A stretch of 64,000 bases of DNA from Durusdinium trenchii (lineage: Eukaryota > Sar > Dinophyceae > Suessiales > Symbiodiniaceae): positions 119,025 through 183,024 of the forward strand of contig CAXAMN010028861.1 in the NCBI GenBank assembly GCA_963970005.1. The letters are read 5' to 3'. The notes below the pieces were generated by a model. It was not told the DNA's origin. It saw nothing but the letters and a program-made list of their open reading frames with translations, and did no database searches. Positions 33,001 to 42,903 of this stretch are shown piece after piece; position 1 is the first letter of the stretch; every line of letters starts with the position of its first letter. The translations under genes were made by a program, and so were the position numbers.

Positions 33001-36000
33001 GTGAGCAGCTTAGCGTGCACGCGAGCGTTTTGGAGACACGGCCAGGGTGGAGAAGGGGTGTGTTTTTGACTGTATTGATGTTTTCTGGGTATTGGACACA
33101 GAAGTGCTTGGAAGAAAAAGTGGATGTTCACATACCCCCATATCAGCGTTGGCACAGCTGCGTTCTGCAAAGATAGATGGATGCCAGAGACTTCCGGTTT
33201 TTTGAAGCATTTTGGGAGTGATTCATGGATTCAGGCGGCGGATCCGAGCTTCTTGGTCTTCAGAATATCTGAGTCTACCCATATTTGGGGGGTCCTATCA
33301 TTATGGGATTATGATATAGGCTTCTGAGGTGGACGACGTTGATTCTCGTGAGGTGGATCTTTTGTGGGCTTGACCCCCTGAGCCCTACGGAGAGTGATGA
33401 ATAGAACACAATAACACCCCCCAAATGAAGAGGCTTTACAGTCCAAATCAGTGGTTTTGTTAAACAAGAGTCTTCACTACATGGTCAAGACACTAGGACC
33501 ACTAGGATCTACTTCCAACCCTCCGATCTCGATCTCAGTGGGGATCATCAGTTCACCATCAGCAGGATCACTTGCTGTGTCGCAACCAAGCCGGACGCGC
33601 AAGAGAAGGTGGTTCTTTTGGTCAAGTGGGCATTGAAATATACAGTGGCTTCAGAGTAGATGGCGCAACCCCCACATGTCTTTTACATGGGGATCCATAT
33701 AAACCACCTGTAAAAACCACTGTTGATGGAACCCAGTCCCAGAAGCGCCCCGAAGCAGGATTTGCCCTTCCTTTCTGAAGCCAGGAAGCAGCCCTTCATT
33801 GATCAAGAGCAGGAGTTAAATCCATTGTTTTCTCTTTTTCAAAGGCTGTATATGGAATTATATGCTATTAAATGCATATACTGTACCAGCGGCCCTCGAA
33901 ACCATGAAAAACAACAGGTGTTCACATACAAAACAATAACACATTACATGTGTTCTTGCTATAGGTGAAAAAACAAAAAACAAACAAAAACACATCGGTC
34001 TGTGGTGGGGCCCCTGGATATATTTAGCATAGTCCTACACCAGTGGCATGACATCCAGGCCTCCGAGTGCACCGGGGAGCAGTCCTCAGAGCCCAAAAAG
34101 AGGGGGTACCGAATGGGCTGAAGAGGGGCGGTTCCACTTGAAAAGGAACAATTGGCCATGTTGGTACTATATAAGAAGCTACTATTGTGGCAGCTTTCTG
34201 TGCTTGTGTTTAAAACCAACCAAATCCATCTCCTCCATTGGTCCATTGTATATGCTCAGTCTTGCTGTTCCGATCTTTTTTACACTGCTAGTTCTGGACA
34301 AGCATAACAGTTGATCAGGGAGCAGCTATTTTGATTTGCCTTCAAATAGGGATCATTAGGAAAGCAATCAGTATATAAACTGATGTAAACTTATGTACGT
34401 TTCAACACTGGTGGGTCTATCTACCTATTCTGGCACAAACCATAATAACCTAATAAGTCCAACTATCATAATCCAGCACCGTGCGTTGAAGCGGATCCAT
34501 GTCGAACTAAGGCCGATTAAACCGACCTGCTTCGCCGCCGTGACAAAAAACATTACCCATTGCTGCGAACCTCGCACTTTTCTTTGGGGAGAGGGTTCCG
34601 ATTTCGTCCCATGTAAACTCCGTACGAAGGGAGTGTACTTTGTTAATACGGAACCCCCAACCAATGGTTGTTTGTCTATGTTCCTTCTTCCGGAAGGGGA
34701 TCTTTTGGGTGTCGCATTAGTTTAGTACAGTCTCCACTTGGACTCCTTGATGTGTGGGTTTTCTTTCTTCCTCTTGCCGCATCCTGAGGGAGCGAAGGCA
34801 GCTTAGCCTTCCCCCAATTTGGGTGAAGGAAAATCAACACAGCCAGATGCCTTAAACACAAGCCCATGTTCCACAGGTGAAAAGGGCTCTATTGTAGACA
34901 TTGTACCAAATCCCAGCCCGCATCCCAACGCGGAAGTAGACCCACTCTTTTTCGATCATCCCTTGGGCTGACCCGGTGCTGCAGTATCATGAACCCAGCG
35001 AGTGGGACACATGGATGAATGGTCTTTAAGAGAAAGTGGACTGATTCCGTCCTCAAACAGTTTTTTATCCAAAAGAACAACGCCGCTGAGCACAGAACTT
35101 GAAGGGATGGGTCTACCAAAACACATGCGGAACGGGGGACAAACACAACACATCCCACCATGCATAATGGCCACCTACACCCCCGACCGAGTCTGGACAC
35201 TAGAATACCAAATGTGTGGTTTCAAGAAAACTTCAATCAGCTCATCTGGTTGGTGGTTTCAACTCGAAAAACATGTTCCTATTAGCATCCTCTTGCGCCG
35301 TTCGTAGTACGCCCAGGAGCCCCGTTCGTAGCGTCCGATCGCTCCGTTCGCTCTCGATGCCAGGAGCCCCTAATAGCGTCCTTGCTACTTGTAGCTTCTT
35401 GTGGTTTCAATCATCCGGTTGAACATAGAAATGTCTGAAACCGCCACCCAGTCATGTCACGCTTCAATGTGTTTCTCGCCACCTTTGCAGCGGGTTCATG
35501 ACACCGCTGACGGTGGTACTTCCGAATGAACCTGGACCTCTGGCTATGGCCATCGGCGATCGTTGAACAAAAGAAAGCCTAACACAGTCGCCAGAAACAT
35601 CGGGCGCGTGAGTCGTTTCAGGCGATGTCGCCAGAAAGCCTCGGCGCCCTCGTTGCTTCGTATGATCAAAGCCTTGCGAGTCTATGCAGTCTGTGAAGGT
35701 GTCTTTGCTCAACGTAGCGGGTCGATTAAACACACCCTTAATATATGCAGTAGTGAAATGTAATACCCAGACGCTCCAAACAGCCCTTGGTCCCTCAAAA
35801 CCATACAGCAGGACGACAAAGTCATGAAAAAGTCATGCCCGCTTCCTCCTTCCCCATGTAAACGCTGCACTCAAAAAGTCATACCTAAGTCATGCCCGAG
35901 TAGTAGGTCCCAATGTAAACGCAACGCAAAGCAGAAGAATAAAGTGCAGTCATTAGCAGGAAAATTGCGTTTCCAATGTGTTTACCATGTGTTCAACCGA

Positions 36001-36071
36001 CAGCAAACCTCGCCCGTACCCACTTCCCACACTGTGAACGCCGCGCTCCCAGCAGATTTTTCCTGCGAGAG
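33001..36071. other. Interval without a supported gene
   Basis: Short chance frames only. It contains MITE-like family 2 copy 34645-34701 and a single TACCCAGACGCTCC half-element at 35765-35778. Confidence 0.5.
34645..34701 (+). repeat. MITE-like family 2, copy 3
   Basis: Runs from ACCCCCAACCAATGG to TTCTTCCGGAAGGGGATC, in the same orientation as 6890-6945. The right end is more diverged. Confidence 0.65.
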
Positions 36072-37031
36072 CTATTTGCTCCACACAGAGCTGGGGTGCG
36101 GCACATACCGCAATGAGCGGTTGTGCTTCTGAGTTGCGACCCTGTCTTCTCGCCTCTTCGAGGTACAAAGTAATTTGGGTCCAATCACTGTCTTGTAAAA
36201 TGTCTCACTGAGCTTCTCGCCTTTGGCGCTCTTCTTTTTCAATTCTTGAATGAAGAAATCTGCCAAAGGTCGAATCTGTGGCCGCTTGTCTTCTTTCCAG
36301 ATTTGACAAATCCAGTCAGCGCAGTCTTCTTCCCGGTCAAGGTCCCACTCTTGAGGCTGCAGCGTTGCACCAGCAGGTTCGGCCACAACTGACGTCTTTT
36401 GTTTCTTGCCTTTGGGCTCCTCCACTTCTGCCACGGGTTCTCCCGATTGCTTGGGAGGAAGCTCCTTCTTTTTCTCATCCGAGGCTGTGGAAGATCTTCT
36501 GATTCTTGCCAACAGATCTCCGATGCCTTTTGCCAAGTCCTGCTCAGCTGGTGTTTCTGGCTGCAGTTCCACATAGTCAGCAGGCTTGTGCCACCCTGAC
36601 CGTCGCCGAGCGTGGAAAAGGTCATATGTCTTTTGATCGAATTTGGAGTTGGGAGTGCCGCAAAGAGAGCAGAAGCGGTCGGCAACTGTGACTTTCTGTT
36701 TGCAATCCTCATTGCTGCAGCGCACCTTGGAGGGGCTGACGCTCTGGAGCACCCCAAGGACATTGGAGGTCGCTGTTTGCTGCTGACCAATGTTTCCAGG
36801 GCCTGCTTTCTGGGACGAGAAAATCTCTGTGTACCTTTCCTCCAACACAACAGCACGTTGCGCAAGCTCCCCTGCTCTGAAGCCACAGCGGGCCCACCCA
36901 GCAGCTGCATTCTGAGCACTGACCGCCTCGGCATGAATCCGCTTGATTGCTGCCAGGCCTTGAAAGATTGTCAAATCCTTCCCGCCCTGAATCCAGTGAG
37001 ACTTAAAGGCTGCCCATCTGGACGCCATCAA
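36072..37031 (-). CDS. C-terminal exon of CENP-B/pogo-like DDE gene (zinc ribbon tail)
   Basis: An open minus frame of 319 residues is the last exon of the multi-exon gene that starts at 50120. Its first residues (ALMASRWAAFKSHWIQGG, extending slightly upstream) fit the end of a DDE_1 catalytic domain, where family members have a QPLD...FKxxW block. Here no Asp is visible at that point. A zinc-ribbon-like motif follows (CSNEDC...FCSLCG, about residues 105-125), then a Glu/Lys-rich disordered segment with an NLS-like GKKQKT, and a final conserved-looking segment (DWICQIWKEDKRPQIRPLAD). It ends at a stop at 36072. The family assignment depends on the adjoining exons; the tail itself is unrecognised. 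Confidence 0.65.
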   Translation of the reverse strand: MMASRWAAFKSHWIQGGKDLTIFQGLAAIKRIHAEAVSAQNAAAGWARCGFRAGELAQRAVVLEERYTEIFSSQKAGPGNIGQQQTATSNVLGVLQSVSPSKVRCSNEDCKQKVTVADRFCSLCGTPNSKFDQKTYDLFHARRRSGWHKPADYVELQPETPAEQDLAKGIGDLLARIRRSSTASDEKKKELPPKQSGEPVAEVEEPKGKKQKTSVVAEPAGATLQPQEWDLDREEDCADWICQIWKEDKRPQIRPLADFFIQELKKKSAKGEKLSETFYKTVIGPKLLCTSKRREDRVATQKHNRSLRYVPHPSSVWSK

Positions 37032-37044
37032 GGCGTGTGGTGTT

Positions 37045-37838
37045 TGGTCTAAAGGGCATAGTGCCTTTGTCGTATATGAGGGTAAGACATAAATTTGTCC
37101 ACCTCATACCTTGATGCCAGCAAAATGACGCCCAAGGTGACGTGAGGCAGCGTCCCCCCCCCCCTGTGTCCATCACTAGCAAACATTTATCTTTTTTGTC
37201 TGGGTGTCTGGAGCGAAGCGGCTTCAAGCAGCATTCTTCCAGCGTGGATGCAAAGATGGAAGGCGTGATGCTGCCACTTGGGTGGCAATGGAATTTTGCA
37301 TTGTCCTCAGTTGCGGCAAAGGACCTGGTAAGATCTATCTGCCCCAAATCTGTCTGCGTTTGGCTCCACTGCCTATCTGTTCCCTACAAACCAAAAAAAC
37401 ACTTTCACCGCTCGAGCTTCCCAAATCTCTTGCATGCTCGGGTGCAAGCTCTTGAAGGGCACAACAACCCCTGGTGGAAAGGGTTCTCCAGCCATCGCCA
37501 TCCAAGTGCAGACAGTTATATGTTCAAACGTAGTGACAGCAGCGGCAGTTGCTGTTTTGCTACGATCTGCATGTGTAGTGACACGTCTCGTGAGGCTGTC
37601 CGAACGAGAACTGAAGCCCTTCTCGTCGCAGATCAGGATACGGTCGGCTGCTGTCTGAAGAATTACACCGTCTTTCATCAGGCCCAGCCTTGTCATCATC
37701 TCTTCGAGAACATCGAATGCGTTTGACACAGTATCAGGCTGGCAGGCTGCAATTTCATGAGTCGATTTAGTGCGAACCTTCTCCAGGCCAATCTGGTCAG
37801 GCGGGGCCTGGGTCTTAGCAATCCACAGTTTTTAAAGT
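37045..37838 (-). CDS. DDE_1-like catalytic exons of CENP-B/pogo-like gene
   Basis: Two exons encode an RNase H-fold transposase core by family resemblance. The upstream exon (37838 to about 37408) includes ADRILICDEKGFSSRSDSL, matching the first catalytic Asp in a (N/C)DExG motif, and HITVCTWMAMAGEPFPPGVV, matching the vTvv..aadG..lPP block. It ends at GCG|GTGAAAG, a 5' splice site. The downstream exon (about 37350 to 37045) includes AKFHCHPSGSITPSIFASTL and KCLLVMDTGGG, the second catalytic Asp. A 12-C run at 37152-37163 then breaks the frame, and HVTLGVILLASRYEV continues in another. The first exon is also out of frame with the segment upstream of 37838. The gene is either decayed or misassembled here. 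Pogo/jerky/Tigger-type transposases cut and paste DNA in the nucleus, and host genes derived from them bind DNA. Confidence 0.65.
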
Positions 37839-37839
37839 C

Positions 37840-37945
37840 CCGCCAAATATGTTTGTATTTGGAGCGCTTCTGGGCCAGAAGTGAGAGCAACTCATCTATG
37901 TCCAGATCATCGTCAATCTCGCCGCACCTGGCAGCTTGAGGGAGA
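37840..37945 (-). CDS. Exon between HTH and DDE domains of CENP-B/pogo-like gene
   Basis: The minus strand encodes CGEIDDDLDIDELLSLLAQK then RSKYKHIWRDFK. The W..F ending fits the position just before the catalytic core, where family members have a GWxxRF-like motif closing the second DNA-binding helix set. A frame change near 37815-37835 separates it from the next segment. Confidence 0.5.
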
Positions 37946-38012
37946 AGACTATGGCCAAAAAAACACACACGTCACCCACCGTTAAAAATCGCTGATACTG
38001 TACCGCAAAACC

Positions 38013-38300
38013 CTACCAACATATTGATGATGCAAGGCGCTTCTCCAGCTTCATCAGGGTAATCGCGTCTTCGACCTGTTGGATGGTCAAGGGGCAGCCA
38101 GTTCGCTGGCTCCACTTCACAAACAACAGCACATCCTCCAGCTCAGCCTGGGACAAACTTGCGCGAGGTGTCCGACCAACACGAAACTCTGCAGGACATT
38201 CCCAAGGTAACTTGGAATCCCCGAACAACTTCTTCAGCTTGCCCAAATAGTGTTTGTTCAAGCGAAGTTCTGGGAGGGCTTGGACAGCTTGCGCTGCCTT
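38013..38300 (-). CDS. Helix-turn-helix exon of CENP-B/pogo-like gene
   Basis: The minus strand encodes KAAQAVQALPELRLNKHYLG, and later VGRTPRASLSQAELEDVLLF and TGCPLTIQQVEDAITLMK. The GR.p.Ls..eE..l..fv....G.PLT..qv...I pattern is that of CENP-B/pogo-type HTH DNA-binding domains. The exon starts directly at the left edge of the inserted 8.9-kb element. The residues that would lie upstream are found on the other side of the insertion, at 47181 and above. The 3' end reads to a stop at 38013, so the true splice donor lies a little before it. Confidence 0.65.
   Translation of the reverse strand, partial: KAAQAVQALPELRLNKHYLGKLKKLFGDSKLPWECPAEFRVGRTPRASLSQAELEDVLLFVKWSQRTGCPLTIQQVEDAITLMKLEKRLASSICW
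38299..38300. other. Probable target-site duplication TT, left copy
   Basis: The TT immediately outside the left terminal repeat matches the TT at 47181-47182. Two bases alone prove nothing, but keeping only one copy restores the host exon's reading frame. Confidence 0.5.
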
Positions 38301-38312
38301 CCCAGAGGCTCC
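38301..38312 (+). repeat. Left terminal inverted repeat CCCAGAGGCTCC
   Basis: A perfect inverted complement of 47169-47180. Beyond it both ends continue into GATTGA-rich sequence that is still partly complementary. Confidence 0.8.
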
Positions 38313-38500
38313 GAGATTGATTTTTTTCAATCGAGATTGAAAAATTCAATCGAAGATTGAATTTGGTTAAAAATCAATCGATTTTTCAATCGTGACAGTT
38401 TTCTCAAAATCAATCGAAAAATCAATCGAAAAATCAATCGAAAAATCAATCTTTTTTTCAATCGAGAAATTGATGTTTTCAATCATTTTTGACAAATATC
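38313..38500. repeat. Left subterminal array of TCAATCGA/TCGATTGA motifs
   Basis: A dozen or so copies of ATCAATCGA or its complement with A/T-rich spacers, including a run of AAAAATCAATCG units (38407-38450) and the block CAATCGAAGATTGAATTTGG. Both blocks recur at the right end of the element. Arrays like this are typical transposase-binding sites. Confidence 0.75.
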
Positions 38501-38524
38501 ATTAAATCACCAGCAACTTTTGGC

Positions 38525-38790
38525 ACTCATGGCTTCCCAGCCATGGCAATCATGGCTTCCCAGCCATCAGGATGCTACAAGTTTCATATGCCATCAGCCA
38601 AAGCTGGCTTTCAAATCATGGCTTCCCAGCCATCAGTATAAGCTACAGCACATGTGTTCAAACCATGGCTTTCCAGCCACAAGGCTGCTACAATACAAGT
38701 TTTCACACATGTATTTCCCACCTACCAGGATGCTGCAACATTAGTTTTCAATCCATGGCTTCTCAGCCATCAATATGCTACAACACTTGC
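38525..38790. repeat. Hairpin-repeat array 1 (five units)
   Basis: Copies of CATGGCTTCCCAGCCA with loop variants TCCC, TTCC and TCTC, spaced irregularly, between the left subterminal array and the 3' end of the transposase-like gene. Confidence 0.85.
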
Positions 38791-38823
38791 TTTCAAACCT
38801 TTTTCTTTTGGCAGCAACAGGTG

Positions 38824-40755
38824 TCATGAATCCTCTTCCACCTCCAGCAAGCCTAGCTGCATCATGTGCCAGGCAAAGGCAAACCTACTGACCACTTTCT
38901 GTGGTAGCTTCCATGCTTTGGTACCATGCACTGAAGCTGATGCAATTTTGATCATTACACCCATGAAGCTCTCTGGTGCATAGCACCAGCATAGTCTAGG
39001 TGCAAGATGCTTGCACTGTGAAGGGTAGTGGGCACACAAATGATGTTTTAGCACAATTGACCACCGACACTGCCCTTGCTCCATGGCATGCTTTGCCAAC
39101 CACCCATAGTGTGCTAAAAAGGCTTCCACAGCCTTCTGAAATTTGATCTGGTCTGCAGGCTTCCATTTGTAGTCTTCCAGCCTGCTCAGCCTGTACATCT
39201 CAGCCAAGTGCTTGCAGGCTGCCAGCCTGTGTTTGCCAGCATTGTCAGCAGCATGCATTTCACATAGCTTCACAGAAACCCTTGACTCTGACAGCTTTTT
39301 GGTGCTTGAGAAGAGGGTACTCTGTGTCACCACTTGCAAGATCACTTTGGTGCAACCTCTTGATTCTTCTTGATGCTTCCACTCCCAGTTCATCATACAA
39401 GTTTGAAATCAAAGTGTTCATAGAAGCCAGCCTCTTGCCTCTCGATGAACCTGGGAGCTCATCTTCCATGATGCTCCAGATGACATTGCCATAGGTGTGA
39501 GAAGCCACACCCAAATCCACCATGTGGAGCATGTCCAGCTTCAGTGTCAGCCATGACACCCCAGGAGCACCATAAATTGGATGTGGGTGAGGGGCTTCTT
39601 CTGGGCCCTTGATGGTCTCCTTCCATTTGGCATTGCCCCTCATGTCAGTGAAGGGGTAGTCACCTCCTTCATGCAAGTTGTCAGCAGAGCAATAGACACA
39701 GCACTGGTTGGAGGAGGCTGTGGGCCATTTGAACTCTTGGTTGAACCATTCCAAGTCACCTGCTATGACCATCAGGACTCCTCTCCTGACCTTCTTACCA
39801 TTAGGCAGCCTGCCTTCAGCCAGGTATTGGAAGCTGTCTTTCAACATGTCCCACCATGGCTGAGTGGTCTTTGCCACCTTGCAACTCTTGGGCACACAGC
39901 CCAGCAAAAGCTGGCTAGCCTTGATTGATTTGGAGGTGATGGCACACCTGAGTGAAAGAACCTCCAAGGAGTCAACTTCTGAAAACGGTGCAGCATCTCC
40001 ATGCAGCAGCCAAGGTATTGGCAAGTCATCATCTCCTCAAACAGGTGCACTGAAGCACATGGCTTCACAGCCACAACAAAGACATGTAGTTGGGTTGGCA
40101 CACCCAGCCAAACTGAAAACTATTGCCAGTATTGCCAAGAATCTCTCCAGGTCAAGCTTCTGCCAAAACCTTTTCTTGGCCAGAAACTGAAGGTTGCAGT
40201 CAAAATCCTGTTGCTTCCAAAACCTCTTCAGTTCTTTGCTTGAGGCTGTCACGCTGTCACAGCCTCCAACATGTCGCTTTCTTCCAGGCTGTTGACCCAA
40301 TCATGGGGCAGAATCAAAGGGAGTTCTTTCTTGGCCATGTGGTCTGTGCCATCTGGAAGCTTCCTTGGCTTGTATTGGAGGGTGCAGTGGATGACACAAC
40401 ACTATTGGAGGGTGCAATGGAAGACACAACACAAATATTTAATGAAAACAGAAACCTTTCTTCCAAGCATCTTCAAAACCAGAGTTGAGACATCCACTGC
40501 CTCAGGGGAAACCAAGCCCTTGAAGAAAGTCCTGCAAAGGTCCCTGTAACAGTTCTGTGGGCTTGACCCACAGCCACCTAGCTGAGAGAGCTTTCCCAGG
40601 TCCCAGCCCTTTGCTCCAGAGGCTGTGGCAGCTCCTGCCAGCTGTTGCACTTCAATAGCAGAGAGCCCACCCAAAGCAAACTTTTGCAACAATAGCAAGC
40701 CCAATGGCGAGTTCTCATCAAAGGGCTCCCCATCATATTTTCTTTTTTTGGTCAT
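38824..40755 (-). CDS. Transposase-like gene of the element (broken)
   Basis: Exon-like segments on the minus strand follow in order. From 40755: MTKKRKYDGEPFDENSPLGL..., ending near AAAG|GTTTCT at about 40464. From about 40350: KLPDGTDHMAKKELPLILPH..., broken at 40245-40260 by an 8-bp tandem duplication. From about 40027: LPIPWLLHGDAAPFSEVDSL, VLMVIAGDLEW, QCCVYC and LKLDMLHMVDLG. After a one-base frame change near 39265 comes MHAADNAGKHRLAACKHLAE to the stop at 38824. The order HGD, GDLE, CCxxC, LDxxHxxxLG and a late KHHxxxH is shared with 60455-62514, e.g. HGD(A/G)A......LEV(L/I)SL. I infer an RNase H-like DDE transposase with a Cys insert, similar in layout to CACTA/Plavaka enzymes. The interval 40027-40110 looks like an intron and holds one hairpin repeat. 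Confidence 0.6.
40245..40260. repeat. 8-bp tandem duplication breaking the transposase-like frame
   Basis: GCTGTCAC occurs twice in a row. On the coding strand the second copy introduces a TGA and shifts the frame. Without it, EAVTASSKELKRFWKQQDF reads continuously. Confidence 0.7.
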
Positions 40756-40920
40756 GGCTTCTCAGCCTGACAGAGCCCCTGAGCCCCCTGAGCTGCAAAA
40801 TGAAATTTCATTTTTTCCATGGCTTCCCAGCCATTAACTGCAGAAACCTTCTGCTGAAATCTCATGGCTTACCAGCCATCAGCTCAACTCACAATGGCTT
40901 TCAAGTAAGCAGGCACACCA
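40755..40920. repeat. Hairpin-repeat array 2 (three units)
   Basis: Units at 40755, 40819 and 40863 with loops TCTC, TCCC and TACC, in the spacer between the transposase-like gene and the 393-aa gene. The first overlaps the start codon of the transposase-like gene, whose ATG lies in the CAT preceding the repeat. Confidence 0.8.
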
Positions 40921-41050
40921 GACCTTTTTTCCACATGGCTTCCATGGTAGTGTGTGGGTCGATCCAGGCATCTCTGCCTTAGCTATCAGAAACATTGCCA
41001 TTTCCAAAACTTAGCTATTTCCAAAACTTGGCTGAAGAGGTGCTGCCCAT

Positions 41051-42232
41051 CTACCCCTCCTCTGAAGGATTCTGGGCTTTCTTGGCCTTGGTGATCTTCT
41101 TTCTGCAGTTGGTCTTGGCCTTCTTTCCAGCCACCATGACTTTGTAGGCATTCAGCAGCACAGCCTTGCAGTCCTCCTTCTTCAGATTTTTCTTGGCAGC
41201 CTCCAGCTTCTTCAGGCAGCCTTCCAGTTGAGCCATCACTTCTTTGGCTTCTTTCACTTCAGACTTACTGTCCTTGTCTTTCTTCAAATCCATGACCATC
41301 TCGGTCAGCACAGCCTGGTCCTTGGTGAGCTCTGCTTGGAAGCTTACCAGCTTCTTTTTCAGAGTGTCTTTGTCCTCAGCCTTTTGCACTTGGGACATCA
41401 CTTCCCATTTTTCATTTTTGGCCTTTGTCTTCTTGGTCTTTGCACTCTTGAAGCTGGCATCACTCTCTTCTGAGCTGCTGTCTTCTCCCTTATCGGTTTT
41501 CTTCTGCTTCTTGCCCTTGTTCTCTCCAAAGAACTGCTGCAGCTCAGGCTCCATGTTCTCCAGGGCCTTCTTGTTGACTGCCCCAAGTCCTTCAAGCTGG
41601 AAATCATCCATGAGCATGGAGTCATGCTTCAGCCAATCCTCTCCTTTGATGGCTTTGCCTTTGGCATGAAGCTGCAACATAGTGCTTTTCTTCTTGTCTG
41701 TGATCACCTTCTCATCACTGTCCCAGAACTCCATGAAGCGGCCATCAGTTGGGGAGTGCCTCCACTTGATGGTTCCTGCCTTCAAGCGACTCAAGGCTTC
41801 AGCCTTACCATACTTGGTCTTCATCTGCTGCCAGGTCTTGAAGCCTAGCTCCACCCTGTTGGTGGTGGACTGCTCCATGTTCAAGAAGGCCTCCCTGTAG
41901 TTATCCTTGAGCTCTCCCTTGTCCAGCACCCAGCTCACCAAAAGTTTCCTCTTCTTGGCAAGGCTGCCAACTCCTTGGGTGTTTGCTTTGTAGACTTTGT
42001 CTTCCTGCTCTCCTGCACTCTTCCTTGAATGCTCGAACTTCTTCCAAAGAAGTTGCTGCTCTTCCTCTGGCAAGGCCAGAATTGCATTGGACACCTGTTC
42101 AGAGTCCTTCAGGCTGCTTCCCAGCAGCTCTTGGTGAGTCTTCACATTCTCTTGAGTGAGGCCATTCTTTTTCACACCTTTTCCTTTTTTTTTGACAGGC
42201 AAGGTGGTTGCCTTGGTTGCTGGCTTCTTCAT
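41051..42232 (-). CDS. Element protein, 393 aa, basic coiled-coil
   Basis: One uninterrupted frame, with the ATG at 42232 chosen because it starts the lysine-rich MKKPATKATTLPVKKKGKG. An in-frame ATG 28 codons earlier would add sequence unlike the rest. The N-terminus is NLS-like. The middle has conserved-looking, Trp-containing segments (LPEEEQQLLWKKFEHSRK, VELGFKTWQQMKTKYGKAEA, IKWRHSPTDGRFMEFWDSDE). A Ser/Glu acidic patch (EDSSSEESD) follows, then a long Lys/Glu/Leu heptad-like coiled coil, ending ...KKAQNPSEEG. I do not recognise the family. A DNA-binding or scaffold role for the element is a guess from charge and context. It is the best-preserved gene of the element together with 45884-46873. 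Confidence 0.75.
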   Translation of the reverse strand: MKKPATKATTLPVKKKGKGVKKNGLTQENVKTHQELLGSSLKDSEQVSNAILALPEEEQQLLWKKFEHSRKSAGEQEDKVYKANTQGVGSLAKKRKLLVSWVLDKGELKDNYREAFLNMEQSTTNRVELGFKTWQQMKTKYGKAEALSRLKAGTIKWRHSPTDGRFMEFWDSDEKVITDKKKSTMLQLHAKGKAIKGEDWLKHDSMLMDDFQLEGLGAVNKKALENMEPELQQFFGENKGKKQKKTDKGEDSSSEESDASFKSAKTKKTKAKNEKWEVMSQVQKAEDKDTLKKKLVSFQAELTKDQAVLTEMVMDLKKDKDSKSEVKEAKEVMAQLEGCLKKLEAAKKNLKKEDCKAVLLNAYKVMVAGKKAKTNCRKKITKAKKAQNPSEEG

Positions 42233-42309
42233 TCTTGGTGCAACACCTCTTATCTCTATTTTTTTGAGCCAAATGCTCCACCAAAGCTTTTCAGACCAGA
42301 AAATTGACA

Positions 42310-42470
42310 AATTCATGAGTATTCATGTGAATTCATGGGATTTCATGGAAATTCATGGATATTCATGGAAGTTCATGGAAGTTCATGGAAATTCATGGAA
42401 GTTCATGGAAGTTCATGGAAGTTCATGGAATTTCATGGAAATTCATGAGTATTCATGTGAATATTTGTTC
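42310..42470. repeat. TTCATGGAA minisatellite
   Basis: A 9-bp unit, (A/G)TTCATGGA, repeats about fifteen times with small variation just upstream of the 393-aa gene. The TTCATGAA form at its edges is palindromic. It occupies the likely promoter/5' leader position of that gene. Confidence 0.85.
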
Positions 42471-42514
42471 TTTTTTGTGAAGCCTGAAACTTTTCAGAAT
42501 TATATCTAGGTTTT

Positions 42515-42790
42515 TTGGCTTCTCAGCCAGACCTTTTTGTTTTCCAACACTTTTTTCTGAATCCCACATGGCTTCCCAGCCAAGAGTTTTGTTGGTGTTG
42601 ATTGACCTTCTGGCTTCCCAGCCAGCAGTTTGCATGATTTTTTCCAACACCTGGCTTCCCAGCCAGCAGCTATCAAGATGCAAAAGACCTGGCTTCTCAG
42701 CCAGCAGCTGCCAAGATGCAAAAGTCTTGGCTTCCCAGCCAGCAGCTATCAAAATGCAAAAGACCTGGCTTCCCAGCCAGCAAACTGCAG
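42515..42790. repeat. Hairpin-repeat array 3 (seven units)
   Basis: Units at about 42519, 42569, 42609, 42652, 42691, 42727 and 42767, mostly TGGCTTCCCAGCCAGCAG with TCTC loop variants, in the spacer upstream of the 393-aa gene. Confidence 0.85.
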
Positions 42791-42903
42791 TCAAAGCTAG
42801 GTGCTGGACGCGCCTTCCTCCAACCTCGAAAACTTGCTAGCAGGCCTTCCCGCTGCTCGCTGTTCATTCTCTGTTGCACCAAATGACGATGCCACAGCCT
42901 TTA

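Noticed and set aside
32496-33170. 224-aa minus-strand frame
   Set aside because: Mostly Gly/Arg low complexity from the CCCTGTTCCGCC minisatellite and antisense to a better exon candidate at 32898-33000.
41228-41848. Plus-strand frames rich in Phe/Leu across the 393-aa gene (similarly 44018-44803, 45161-45763, 46013-46748)
   Set aside because: Antisense shadows of Lys/Glu-rich minus-strand genes; the minus frames have clear starts and protein-like composition.
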